Shown: positions 22,121 to 32,591, counted from the first letter of the stretch. The stretch: 64,000 bases of DNA from Zanthoxylum bungeanum (GCA_019454045.1 SKCR01006547.1:1-64000); one strand, 5' to 3'. The notes: generated from the letters alone by a model not told the origin. Numbers and translations are program-made.

Positions 22121-22845
22121 TTTCTCAACATTAACTGTAGCTCCAGGAAATTAAAAGTTACACTTAAGCAGATTATTTTTGTAATTAATTAAGTTCAGAA
22201 TTTAGACTTCTAGTTACAATATAGCAGCAATGCACCCGAGTTGCAGCAAGGTATAAGCAATCTACAATGCAAAGTTCAAGCACAAAAACCATGTAAAAGC
22301 CAAATTTATTCATGTGGCTAACTTCGTGTGCATTCACTTCAAATGGAGGATACTTTAAAATAATTGAGAGAAAGCTGTCTAGCCTTAGAAATCAAATCGA
22401 GTTTGAGGAAAAAAAATGAAGTTGGAGAAAATGACTTGAATTTCACTAAATGCTAGAGGAAAGTCATTTCTCACTAGCTACTTGAAAGCTTTTCATATAA
22501 CGGGACATTGGTAAATGGATTTAGGATGATGACACCCACCCAAGCTATATGAAAATGAGAGAGAAATCCACACAACTTGAAATCTGGACTGATATATTCT
22601 CAAGTTAACATGTCATTAAGTGTTCAGAAAATTCAGTAAGTAATTAGCACCATCCAATCATATAATATCTGAATAACTCTCATTCTGGAAGTGAAAGAAA
22701 GAGAAAATGGCGCACATGGTATAATGAATTAGAGAGCATAATTATTATCTAAGAATCATCACAATTCACAAGCTGTAATCAAGTTCATGAATAATATAAC
22801 AACTTTTAAACCTTGAGCTTATGAAAAACAGAAAAACAAACTTAC
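22120..22845. other. Intergenic, nothing recognised
   Basis: AT-rich sequence with no coding frame, repeat or transposon terminus that I can identify. Confidence 0.5.
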
Positions 22846-22933
22846 TGTTAAAATCCCCAACAAGAAGAAAGTAACTGTGCAAACTATGGACAATTTTGAG
22901 ACAATCAACAGTTTTTGATGCTGCAGCAAGTGC
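22846..22933 (-). pseudogene. Isolated exon, function unknown
   Basis: On the minus strand an 88-base open segment, encoding [20 protein letters not shown] and ending LLVGDFN, is flanked by ATATGCAG on its 5' side and GTAAGT on its 3' side. That is a perfect exon context. GDFN is a motif of endonuclease/exonuclease/phosphatase-fold proteins, but that alone is not enough to name it. No partner exon was found. Confidence 0.4.
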
Positions 22934-23105
22934 CTGCATATATCATCACATAGGAGTAAATTATTTCAAAAATAGTAGCATAATCAACAACAGGAATATA
23001 GGAAACAACCCTGAGCCACATCTAGTGTTGACTTATCAAGAACCCAAGAACCACATTTAGCTAAATATTAACACATTTTTTGAAATATATTTGTAATCTT
23101 TTCCC

Positions 23106-23419
23106 AAAAAAAAATAGCAGGAACTGAAGTGACCTTCTTTTCTCAAAGAGAGTTACGGATCTCAATGGACTTGTTAGCGTTAGCGATGGAGGCGTTGATG
23201 GGAAAGTGAGCATATACGATTCTCATCTTGTAACGGTAGCCATTGGTGACGCCGGTGAAGAGATTATGGACATGGCTGAGGGTGGTTCTGATGGCGGCGT
23301 TGGTCTTGCGAGAACCGAATCAAGCGTCTATCTTAAGCTTGCGCATACCGGTTTCCTCGTCAGTCATGAGATGTACCGTCTGGAATCTCCATTGTTTCAG
23401 AGGACAATATCGTCTTCAT
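23106..23419 (-). pseudogene. RPL9: RPL9 pseudogene, 5' portion
   Basis: The ATG at 23419 (minus strand) begins MKTILSSETMEIPDG, the authentic start of ribosomal protein L9. An internal loss then joins it to [33 protein letters not shown] and [18 protein letters not shown], in line with the family. A TGG Trp codon has become TGA after KIDA and another TGA lies after IRNSL, so no protein can be made. Coding ends at about 23120 where a probable intron begins. Presence of intron and promoter indicates a genomic duplicate rather than a processed copy. It shares its 3' end with the fragment at 302-442. Confidence 0.88.
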
Positions 23420-23600
23420 CCTTTTTTTTTTTTTTTGTCCTCTTCTGTGAAACTCAAAATGCTATGCTAGCGTTGCTGCTTCGGCTGCCAGCACTAAACC
23501 CTAATCTTTTCCTCTCTATATGTGTATATTTATAGTAACATCACATCACATTACGCCGTCGTCGCATGGGCCCTTCCCAACTTCAGGCCCAAATCTCAAA
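23420..23600 (-). promoter_or_regulatory. Relic promoter of the RPL9 copy
   Basis: Minus-strand promoter with TATA box TATAAATA (23527-23534) and a telo-box AAACCCTA (23496-23503, seen on the + strand). It also has two TGGGCC-type site II elements (23567-23572, and the reverse of GGCCCAAA at 23586-23593). Telo-box plus site II is the known signature of plant ribosomal-protein promoters. A run of ~16 T (about 23422-23437; A on the sense strand) sits in the leader. Confidence 0.7.
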
Positions 23601-23944
23601 CAAGTTTTTTTATGGTAACATTTTTAAGTTTTTCACCCATTTATAACTAAATTTTTAAGGTATAATCCAAAAAAAACACTAAAAATATTGATATTCTTTT
23701 TATTTGTTTTATTTTATTTTTAAGTATTAAAAATTTTAAAAAATTAATAATTCTATTTTTAACCAAAAAAAAATTATTTTCAAAAAGGGCGACCGGATCC
23801 GTTGTGACTCATATTTATGTATTATTTAAAATAATATATAATAAGGGTAAAAAATACTAAAATTTCTCTAATTTTGAAATAGGGGTGGAAAACAATTAGG
23901 GAGTAATTAATAAATATTATAACAATATAGTTAAAGTGACATTC
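23601..23944. repeat. Duplicated intergenic segment
   Basis: Near-copy of 34015-34345: the same order of TTTTTCACCCATTTATAACTAA-like, GACC(A/G)GA(T/C)CC(A/G)TTGTGACTC and ACTAAAATTTCTCTAATTTTG segments. The last part (about 23845-23945) also matches 17995-18065 and 33635-33725. The outer hAT interrupts it at about 23945. No coding. Confidence 0.65.
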
Positions 23945-24251
23945 CACCTAACCGGTTCCGGTTCCGGAACCTGACCGGTTCGATTAGGGTTCTTACCTTA
24001 ACCGAACCGGTTGGAACTGCTAGGGTTCCAACCGTCCCCCCAACGTCTAAAAAAAAATTGTGGGTTTCCTAAATTATCTCTAATAACAGTAATAAAACGG
24101 CTAATTTTATGGGCATTTTAGATATCACAAAAATATTCTAAAAGTGTATAAATATGGGTCATTTTTCATTATTTCAACACACCAATTTCTTAATTCTCAT
24201 TTTTCTCAATTCCTATAATTCTCTAATTCTTTAAAATTTCTTAAATAACAA

Positions 24252-24845
24252 ATGGAAAGTTCATCTGAGAACACAATGTCAAATGTGCCAACCTAAGAGA
24301 GCGACCATAGTATCAGTTCACGGGAGAAGAGAAGTTAAGTCTCGTTCCTCGGATGTTTTCAAAATTCATTTTCATTTAGACGATACTGATGAAGGTTCAA
24401 AACCAGTATGCAACCATTATGGGTTTCTTACAAATTTTCTGGTGGATACGGCAATATGATCAAGCACCTGGAAAAACATCATCCGGTTGAACTTCGACTT
24501 GATACGACTCAAACTCAAATGGTCAGGTACGGATCATCTAGTAAAGGTACGAGTGTTTTAGATTTATTTAAATATTCTGATGCTAAAAATAGAGAAAAAT
24601 TTGCTAAATTAATTTGTATGACACATCTTTCTTTAAGTTTTGGTGAAAATTTTTATTTTTACTAATTACGTTCAAAATGCTTTAAATCCTGCTGCATGTA
24701 CAATGACTAGAAATACAACAAAACGTCAAAATTTTAAATTATATAAAGATTGTAAAATTATTTTAAATGAAACATTTAGAGATATTAAAGGGCGTCTATC
24801 TATTTGTTCAGATATTTGGAGTGACCATTGGTGAACACACTCGTA
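24252..24845 (+). pseudogene. Outer hAT transposase, N-terminal part
   Basis: Starts with an ATG at 24252 (MESSSENTMSNVP) and is then broken by stops and frame changes. It keeps a degenerate BED zinc finger region with LEKHHPVELRLDTTQTQM and later MTRNTTKRQNFKLYKD and LSICSDIWSDHW. It ends where the inner hAT inserted. It continues at 27994. Confidence 0.85.
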
Positions 24846-24855
24846 CATGAGTGTA

Positions 24856-25035
24856 GACCGGCCGGCGGTTCGGTTCCGGTTCGGAACCGAACCGAACCGG
24901 CCGGTTTCCGGTTCCACAAGTGTGGAATCGGAACTGAACCGGTTAAATCCGGTTCGGTTCCGGTTCCACACTTAAGTGGAACCGGAAACTCGAACCGAAC
25001 CGGAACCGAACGGTTCGGTTCCAGTTCGGTTCCTT
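24856..25035. repeat. Left subterminal GGTTCCGG array of inner hAT
   Basis: Alternating GGTTCGGTTCCGG and CCGGAACCGAACC units in both orientations. They are followed by an AT-rich spacer to 25390 that holds the 3' end of the transposase transcript. Confidence 0.85.
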
Positions 25036-25390
25036 TTTTTTTTTTTTAATTAATTAAAATAAAAAAGAGAGGAGTCAAAGCTTAAATAAAAAAAAATTAT
25101 TAATTAAAAAAAAATGAGATTAAATTTATAAATAAAAAAAAATTATTACATTGAAGAGCTTGAGCTTAAATTTTTTAAAATTTAAGTTGCCTACGTATCC
25201 TCCAAGGGTGAGAGGAATCAAAGCTCACGTAGTTCCATTACAAGTTTAAGACATATCCCCTTTGTAAATTATAATTTTACATTTATCAATCATCATTATC
25301 AGTTGATCCTTCGGCTCCGGGTCCGCAGCTTCCGCTTTCACTTGTTGCAGAAGCATTATCGAACAAATCTTCAAAATCATCGGGGGCATC

Positions 25391-26101
25391 TTATTGTTGT
25401 ATCAGATCAGCTCGAGTCCAATCATCCACACAAGTTGTTGCTTCTAGAGTGCTTGGATGTAATGAAGATCGCCTAGCTTCCAATATATTACCTCCCAAGC
25501 TGAAGGCTTGCTCAACCGCAACGGTGGAAATAGGTGCTGTCAATATCTCTTTAGCAATAATAGATAAAACATGATATATATTTTGATGCCGGTTCCACCA
25601 TTCAAGGATTTTAAAATTTTTACTGCATAAACTTTCATTAGAAAACTCAAAATTTGTAGATAAATAATTATCTAATTCAGGGTTATTAGTTGTTGTCGTA
25701 TCCCTAGATTTTTTATTTCGTTGCAATAACCAACGATCCCCTGCGCTAAGTCTTGGTTGAATTACCGGTTCGCTACTACTAGATTGACCTATTGTTCCTA
25801 AGTTATATCTTACAATATAATCATTAAATAAAATAATTAAATCACTTCTTAAATTCGTCATTATGCTCGTAATATCAATGTCATATAATATTCCTAAATA
25901 ACCATAGTAAGCTTGTAAACCACCATTCAAACCTTCTAATTTAAATCTAGGATAAAAAACAGCAGCAATAAGATAAAGTAAAGGAATTTCTCTAAAATAA
26001 TTCAACCATTTTACCTTCATAACAGTAATGGCTTCGAGCAAAACAATATCATTAGGGTCGTCACTGTCAACATGTTCATCGAGAGTGCCAACAATATTCA
26101 A
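25391..26101 (-). CDS. hAT transposase, C-terminal half (after a 1-base frameshift)
   Basis: Continuation of the transposase beginning at 27353. It opens in the new frame with ESLNIVGTLDEHVDSDDPND and holds the last catalytic-domain part and the hATC dimerisation domain. The latter is recognisable by LDNYLSTNFEF, ILEWWNRHQNIYHVLSIIAK and APISTVAVEQAFSLGGNILE, ending near ATTCVDDWTRADL. The spurious internal ATG at 26101 is not a true start. The shift lies in a T run at about 26136-26141, where one extra base separates this frame from the upstream one. Confidence 0.9.
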   Translation of the reverse strand: MNIVGTLDEHVDSDDPNDIVLLEAITVMKVKWLNYFREIPLLYLIAAVFYPRFKLEGLNGGLQAYYGYLGILYDIDITSIMTNLRSDLIILFNDYIVRYNLGTIGQSSSSEPVIQPRLSAGDRWLLQRNKKSRDTTTTNNPELDNYLSTNFEFSNESLCSKNFKILEWWNRHQNIYHVLSIIAKEILTAPISTVAVEQAFSLGGNILEARRSSLHPSTLEATTCVDDWTRADLIQQ

Positions 26102-26105
26102 ACTC

Positions 26106-27353
26106 TCAAGAAGAAATAAATGTGCAGTGGGATAATAAAAAACCGCTAAAAACTAAAGTAGCATCATTGAAAACTCTTAAAATATCTAAAATTCTTTCAC
26201 AAATATCCCATTGACTAGGATAAAGTGTGATATTTTGAACATGTTGAGAAAAAAAACTACATAATGCATCTTTGTATTGAAGTGCTTGACATAAAAGAAA
26301 ATAAGTAGAATTCCAACGTGTTGGAACATCTCTAGAAAATTTAATCGGTTTAATACCATTTATTTTACAAAACTTGGTCCATTCCCTCCTAACTTGAGAA
26401 TATGACCAAATACAGTTAAGTGCCGTTTTAATAGGATCAAGGAAAGGAGATAATAATTTTAGACCGTCTTGCACACATAAGTTTAGGACATGACATGTAC
26501 AACGAATATGAAAAAATCGACCCCCTAAATTTGGTTGACATATTTCTTTTAAATCATTGATGGATGCAGTATTTGCAGATGCATTATCAAATCCAATTGT
26601 TAAAATTTTTTCTCCTAAACCATATTCATCAAAAATTACCTTCATCATTCTATAAATATTATGTGCAGTATGTTGGTCATCAAAAACTCTAAATGCAATG
26701 AGTCGTTTTTGCATGGTAAATGATGCATCAATCCAATGACAAGTCACACCCATGTATGAGTGTGTTTGCCAATGGTCACTCCAAATATCAGAACATATAG
26801 AAATACGACCTTTCATCTCTTTAAATATTTCATTTAAAATAATTTTACCATCATTATATAATTTGAAAATATGACGTTTTGTTGTGTTTCGAGTCATTCT
26901 ACATGCAGCAGGGTTTAAAACATTATGCACGTAATTAGTAAAATGAAGTTTTTCACCAAAGCTTAAAGAAAGATGTGCCATACATGTTAATTTCGTAAAT
27001 TCTTCTCTATTTTTTGCATCAGAATATTTAAATAAATCTACACTACTCGTACCTCTACTAGATGATGCGTACCTGGCCATTTGAGTCTGCGTCGTATCAA
27101 TGCCAAATTCAACCGGATGATGTTTCTCCATGTGCTTGATCAAATCCGTATCCACCAGAAAATTATAGATAACCCCACAATAGTTGCAAATTGCTCGTTG
27201 TGAACCATCGTCTAGGCGTTCCAAATTAAAATGAATTTTGAAAATATCGGAGGACCGAGCCTTAACTTCTCTTCTCCGTGATTGTGCACTGACACTGGGG
27301 CCGCTCTCTTGGGTCGGCATATTTGACATTATGTTCTCGGATGAGCTTGCCAT
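26106..27353 (-). CDS. hAT transposase, N-terminal part with BED finger
   Basis: Cut-and-paste transposase of the hAT superfamily. I place the start at the ATG at 27353 (MASSSENIMSNMP), matching the start of the outer copy; a longer frame begins at 27401. A BED-type zinc finger uses Cys-X2-Cys (ICNYCG) and a His pair in IKHMEKHH, followed by the catalytic segment with SICSDIWSDHWQTHSYM and GFDNASANTASINDL. The frame ends early at 26106, after a single-base shift. Except for that shift the protein appears complete, so the element is close to intact or is misassembled at one base. Confidence 0.9.
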   Translation of the reverse strand: MASSSENIMSNMPTQESGPSVSAQSRRREVKARSSDIFKIHFNLERLDDGSQRAICNYCGVIYNFLVDTDLIKHMEKHHPVEFGIDTTQTQMARYASSSRGTSSVDLFKYSDAKNREEFTKLTCMAHLSLSFGEKLHFTNYVHNVLNPAACRMTRNTTKRHIFKLYNDGKIILNEIFKEMKGRISICSDIWSDHWQTHSYMGVTCHWIDASFTMQKRLIAFRVFDDQHTAHNIYRMMKVIFDEYGLGEKILTIGFDNASANTASINDLKEICQPNLGGRFFHIRCTCHVLNLCVQDGLKLLSPFLDPIKTALNCIWSYSQVRREWTKFCKINGIKPIKFSRDVPTRWNSTYFLLCQALQYKDALCSFFSQHVQNITLYPSQWDICERILDILRVFNDATLVFSGFLLSHCTFISS

Positions 27354-27599
27354 TTGAATAATTGCGATGCGAATGCCGAATGATAACAAATTAATTAACA
27401 ACTAAAATAAGAGAATTGTATTGAAGTAAGATTGAGAATAAGAGATTTATAGAAAATGAGAGAGTTGAGAAATTGGTGTGATGAAATTATGAAAAATGAA
27501 TCCTATTTATAGAATTTTAGAATTTTTTTGATACCAAAAATGCCCCTAAATATAACCGTTTTATTACCGTTATTAGGGGTACATTAGTAATTTTTATTT

Positions 27600-27740
27600 A
27601 ATATAATAAAAAAAATTTTATAATTTTTTTTTTTTGGCAGGGAGCCAAACGGCTCCCTGCATCCCCCAACGGCAGTAGCCGTTGGGGGAATTAGGCCCCC
27701 AACGGCTACTAGCCGTTGGGGGCCGTAGGGTTCCCGTTGG
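27600..27740. other. Three consecutive perfect hairpins
   Basis: GCAGGGAGCC/GGCTCCCTGC (27637-27660, AAAC loop), CCCCCAACGGC/GCCGTTGGGGG (27663-27688) and CCCCCAACGGCTA/TAGCCGTTGGGGG (27696-27722) lie side by side. They are upstream of the transposase and inside the right end of the inner hAT. The second and third have nearly the same stem and so are related by duplication. Confidence 0.8.
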
Positions 27741-27985
27741 AACCCTACGGTTCCAACAGGAACCCGACGGTTCCAACCGGAACCGTTCGGTTCCGGTTGG
27801 AACCGTCCGAACCGGTGGAACCGTATGGTTCCACCGTTCGGACCGGTTCGAGTTGGGGTGGAACCCCAACCGAACCGGTCCCATTCCGGTTCGGTTCCGG
27901 AACCGGAACCGGAACCGGAACCGATTGGAACCGGAACCTTCCGGTTCCAACCGGTTCGGTTCCGGTTCCGAACCGGAACCGTGGC
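27728..27985. repeat. Right subterminal GGTTCC array of inner hAT
   Basis: Dense GGTTCC, GGAACC and CCGGAACCGGAACC units running up to the terminus. The reading frames seen across it on both strands are products of the repeat, not genes. Confidence 0.85.
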
Positions 27986-27993
27986 CGGGTCTA

Positions 27994-28667
27994 CATGAGT
28001 GTGACCTGTCATTGGATTGATGCATATGAAACATGCAAAAATTGCATTTAGAGTTTTTGATGAACAACATATTGCACAAAATATTTATAGAATGATGAAA
28101 GTAATTTTTAATGAATATGGTTAATTACGTAAAATTTTAACGGTTAGATTTGATAATGCATCTGCAAATACTACATCAATCACTGATTTAATAGAAATAT
28201 GCGAACCAAATTTAGGGGGTCATTTTTTCATGTTCGTTGCATATGTCATGTCCTTAATTTATGTGTTCAAGATGGTTTGGAAAAATTATCACCTTTCATT
28301 GATCCTGTTAAAAAACCACTCAATTTTATTTGGTCATATTCTCAACTTAGGAGAGAATGGGCCAAGTTTTGTAAATTTAATGGTATTAAATCGATAAAAT
28401 TTTCACGAGATGTTCTAACACGTTCGAATTCAACTTATTTTCTTTTATGACAAACTTTGCAATACAAAGATGTATTATGTAGTTTTTTTTTCTCAAAATA
28501 TTCAACATAACACACTTTTTCCTAGTCAGTGTAAAATTTGTGAAATTTTTTTAGAGATTTTAAAAGTATTTAATGATGCTACACAAATTTTTAGCGGAGT
28601 TTATTATCATACAATACATTTATTTACTCTTGAAAGTTTGAATATTGTTGGTACTCTCGATGAGCAT
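27994..28667 (+). pseudogene. Outer hAT transposase, central part
   Basis: Picks up exactly after the inner insertion (SVTCHWIDA) and continues through LCVQDGLEKLSPFIDPVKKP, then REWAKFCKFNGIKSIKFSRD and SLNIVGTLDEH. Several stops (for example TAA at about 28121, TGA at about 28448) show long decay. It is cut at 28667 by the solo LTR. Confidence 0.85.
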
Positions 28668-31166
28668 TGTAACATCCCCAATCTGAAAGATGTTACCGGC
28701 AGGGAATATGCCGTACTATCCACATGAGCCTCAACCAATCTAACTGATCAAAACTGTCATACTCATCCCAAAGAAAAGTTCATACAAAGGGTCCAATGTG
28801 CAACTCAATACTCACAGAAATACATCTCAAGTTTCCACACAATGAACTCAAAAATACATTACACTACAAATCTAATGTTTGACACGCTCAAAGACCGATA
28901 CTATGCAATGTATATCATGCAACTTTTACTCGACTCTGACGATGTTGCCTTCTGGACACAACCCGGTGGAATCAACACTCAAGTGACTGCCATCAGTATC
29001 CATCCTCTCGAACTCGTCATTCAGACTTACCTGCAAAACAAAATACTGGGAGTGGGGGGTTAGGTTGTTTGAACAACCTAGTGAGTGGACAGTTTGAAAA
29101 AAAAATGAAACAGATATACTTTATAAAATCCATGGTTCCAAAACCAAAATCATCTCAAGAATCAATCTTTCCTCCTCAGAAAATATTTTCTAGAATTCTC
29201 TAAGTCGTGAGTTCTCTTGAGAACTCTTTTATAAAACCATTCTCTTTAAAGAATCAAGTCCAAAAAGTCCATCTCTGAAGTTATAAATTATAAGTCTGAA
29301 TTTCCTGTCCGAAAACCTTTGTTGAAACTATTCACAGATTTATATGTAAAATCATCTGTGAAATCAACTGTCAATCTGTACAATAATCATGTGGTCTTAG
29401 GGCGTTGTACTCACAGTCCCCCAAGCCACTAAGCCAGTAAACAGTGGTGCTATCAGTGCCACCAACCTGTATCTGAAAAATTCGGGTCTAGGGGCGTTGT
29501 ACTCACAGTCCCCCTAGCCCAATACCCAGGATCTAGAGGCATCTGTCATCTCTAGTCTTGTATCCCGTGTGCACAAGTCTATATCTGGTATCAATACAGA
29601 TACCCATCAATACCATATCCGTCAATTCTATATCCGTCAATTCCATATCTATATCAAGTTACATCTGAGGTGGGTTTTTCCCCATGCCTCCAAAATCATA
29701 AATCCATATCTTTGAAATCATTTTCATCATCAAAGCATTTATCTGAAACCAAGGTTTATCAAAAGCTTAAACCATATATCTTATTCACATGAAATCATCA
29801 TTTTAAATAAAACCAATAAATCAGTGATCTGCAAAATCATATCAGAAATCACAATTAAAAACTTTAAAATAATTACTCCCAAATAAGAGAAATATATCCA
29901 CTCACAGTGCTACGGAAATTCGGGTATGATATGCGGTGTATGTAATTTCCAAGTGTCCGGTTGGTAATCTAAGACCAAAAAAATCATTAGCTATCCTTGC
30001 AATAAAAGTATATACAATCAATGATTGATGTTTATGCTTATGATATGACTTATCATGTGTCTACTCATATATACAAAGCCATAAGAGTGCCTCCAAACAT
30101 CTTAGGATAAAATTGGAAGGATTGAAAATATTTCCTGGAAATATGCCTCGCGTCGCGACGCTATTCACCCGGCATCGTGACGCGCCTAGCCCAATACAAA
30201 TCCAGAATCCATTTCTTCTTCCAGCACGTGTCGCGATGCTGGGGGGTTTTCCGTCACGACGCGTCGCCGTTTCTCGGACAAAAATTGCAATCTCATTTCA
30301 TACATCATTTCCTCAACATCACACAAGCTACAACTATAACAAATACATTACATATCATCAATTCCACTCTTAAACACTATCTTAAAACCAAATCATAATC
30401 ATTTATAAACCTCAACTCAAATTCATACTTAGGGATTTCATAATTTGGGGTTTTTTCAAATTACTAACTTCTAAACACAACAATCATGAAAAACAACAAG
30501 CACCAATCAACACACCACAATCATCAAAACTAATTATATCAAGGATTTGGGTCAAGCTCATCTCACATTGATTTAATTTTTTTTTCACTAGCATAACCTT
30601 CTAAGCTCTTTTTTCTCTTTTCCAAGCTTGCATGTGATGATTGAAGCTTGGATTATAAGATTTTGGTTGATGAAATGAAGAAAATTCTGGATTTCCCCTT
30701 CTCTCTCACGTCTCCTTATCTCAAAAATATGAATGGTGAAAGAGTAATGTTCCCTTTAAATACTAGGGGCAGATGGTAAAATGGAATAAATGAAGAAAGT
30801 GTTAAAAACTTTAAGAATTTCCCAAATCAGTCATTAGACACGGTTCATCCGAATCTGATTTACATTTTGCGATCTGTTTTAACTTCGAATTTGAAGAAAT
30901 ATTCAACATGAAAGTTGTAGATCTCGGTATTATCTTTCCAATGATATAAAATTCATAAAAATCGGATATCGTATGAGAAAGTTACGGTCAGAATACTAAA
31001 GAATATCTGTATTGAACCTTAAAGTGAATTTCTTAACGGTACTACAAGGAATTTGTCGAATAAGCTTAAAGTAATTTCATGAGCCTAATACACACTTTCA
31101 TATGATCAAATAATATGTATTATTCCATTCCTAACTTAGTATTCATCGGGTTACCGGGGTGTTACA
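28668..31166. mobile_element. Solo LTR (TGTAACATCCC...GGGGTGTTACA) in the outer hAT
   Basis: 2499 bp with ends TGTAACA and TGTTACA and a perfect 5-bp target duplication AGCAT (28663-28667 and 31167-31171). Ends of this form are typical of Tekay/Del-type chromovirus LTRs. No internal region is present, so it arose by recombination between two LTRs. It contains GCGTCGCGACGC (30150-30161) and related GC-rich palindromes near 30145-30265. No gene. Confidence 0.88.
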
Positions 31167-31171
31167 AGCAT

Positions 31172-31791
31172 GTTGATAGTCGCGATCCTAATGATATTGT
31201 TTTATTTGAAGTTATTAATGTTATGAAACGAAAATAGTTGCATTATTTTAAAGACATTCATTTACTTTATCTTATTGCTGTTGTTTTTTATCTTATATTT
31301 AACTTAGAAGGTTTGAATAATGTTTTATCCGTTTATAATGGATATTTAGGAATATTAGATGAAATTGATATTTCAAGAATAATAGCTAAAATAAAAATTG
31401 ATTTAATAGAGTTATTTAATGATTATGTTAGAAGATATAACTTACAATCAGTAGGAAAATCTAGTAGTAGCCAAACGACCGTAATACAATCAAGTCTTAG
31501 CGCAGGTGATCGTTGGTTATTACAACGAAATAAAAAACATAGGGATAACACGACTAATAACCCGAAATTAGATAATTATTTATCTACAAATTTTGAGTTT
31601 TCAACTGAAAGTTTAGTTAGTAAAAATTTTCAAATACTTGAATGGTGGAATCGACATCAAAATGTATATTCTGTATTATCAATTATTGCTAAAGAGATAT
31701 TGACAGCACATGTTTCCACTATTGCGGTTGAGCAAGCCTTTAGCATGAGAGGTAATATATTGGAAGTCAGACGGTTTTCATTACATCCAAG
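31172..31791 (+). pseudogene. Outer hAT transposase, C-terminal part
   Basis: After removing the solo LTR the frame continues with DPNDIV, then the hATC domain: LDNYLSTNFEFSTESL, then ILEWWNRHQNVYSVLSIIAK and AEQAF-type VEQAFSMRGNILEVRR. A TAG at about 31236 and other lesions disrupt it. It breaks at 31791 where a MITE inserted. Confidence 0.88.
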
Positions 31792-32096
31792 TAGGGATGG
31801 CAACGGGCCGGGCTCCGGTCCGATTTTTTAATTATAAAAAATTATAAATAAATAAAATTTATTATATAAATATATATATTTTATAAATAAAAATATTTAA
31901 TTATTTATTTTAAGCCCAAACCCGATTTTTTTATTATAAAAAATTATAAATATAAAAAATTTATTATATAAATATATATATTTTATAAATTAAAATATTA
32001 AATTATTTATTTTAAGCCTGAGCCGGGCCTTCATTTTGAAGCTAGGCCCGGGCTTTTTTTACCCCGGACTGGGCCCGTGATTTTTTGCCATGTATA
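31792..32096. mobile_element. hAT-type MITE, 305 bp
   Basis: Flanked by the perfect 8-bp target duplication CATCCAAG (31784-31791 and 32097-32104). Ends are TAGGGATGGCAA on the left and, in reverse, TATACATGGCAA on the right. GC-rich subterminal stretches (GGGCCGGGC, GGCCCGGGC) surround an AT-rich core. It has no coding capacity and a different terminal sequence from the inner hAT, so it belongs to another hAT group. Confidence 0.88.
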
Positions 32097-32104
32097 CATC
32101 CAAG

Positions 32105-32217
32105 CACTTTAGAAGCAACAACATGTGTGGATGATTGGACCCGGGATGATCTGAGGCAACAAGAAGATGCCCCTGATGAATTTGAAGACTTGTTCGATAA
32201 TGCATTTGCAAACTGAT
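32105..32217 (+). pseudogene. Outer hAT transposase, last codons
   Basis: After the MITE the frame resumes with TLEATTCVDDWTRDDLRQQ, then DAPDEFEDLFDNAFAN and a stop at about 32215. This tail is acidic. The rest to 32591 is the hAT 3' flank, with GGAACC units at 32515-32575 and the terminus GGCCGGGTCTA. Confidence 0.8.
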
Positions 32218-32591
32218 GATGATTGATAATTAAGTATTTAAATAATTGTAAAATTACAATGGGGGAAATATCTTTAAAATGTAATGGAAATACGTTAGCT
32301 TTGATTCCTCTCACCCATAGAGGATACGTAGGCAACTTAAGTTTGTAAAAATTTAAGTTCAAGCTCTTTAATTTAATTTTTTTTTAATTTTTTAGATAAG
32401 AATTTTATTTGTAATTTAATGTAAGTTTATTTTATAATTCAAATTTGTAATTTTAAATTATTTTATTTTATTAATCTCAATTTTTATTTTCAATAAAGCA
32501 AAAAAAAAAACTGAATGGAACTGGAACCGAAGGTTCCACACTCGTTGAACCGGAAACCGTTCACAGAACCGCTGGCCGGGTCTACCCGTAG

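Larger units (their letters stand above)
24854..27993 (-). mobile_element. Inner (younger) hAT transposon inserted into its own relative
   Basis: 3140 bp, delimited by the perfect 8-bp target duplication CATGAGTG (24846-24853 and 27994-28001). Its termini are inverted: TAGACCGGCC on the left, and TAGACCCGGCC when the right end is read in reverse. Both ends are packed with GGTTCCGG/CCGGAACC subterminal repeats, typical transposase-binding arrays. It encodes one transposase on the minus strand with a single apparent frameshift, so it may have been mobile recently. Confidence 0.93.
23945..32591 (+). mobile_element. Outer (older) hAT transposon, interrupted three times
   Basis: A hAT element whose transposase runs on the + strand. 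Its left subterminal repeats (GGTTCCGG units, 23948-24035) and right terminus (32515-32591, ending GGCCGGGTCTA) enclose exons that are collinear once three insertions are removed: the inner hAT (24854-27993), a solo LTR (28668-31166) and a MITE (31792-32096). The left terminus lacks the TAGACC end seen on the inner element and may be slightly eroded. The coding region carries many stops. Confidence 0.8.

Noticed and set aside
27584..28079. Overlapping long frames on both strands rich in GSGSEPEPNR and RFRFRN
   Set aside because: They are translations of GGTTCC/GGAACC subterminal repeats of a hAT, open in several frames at once. Not genes.
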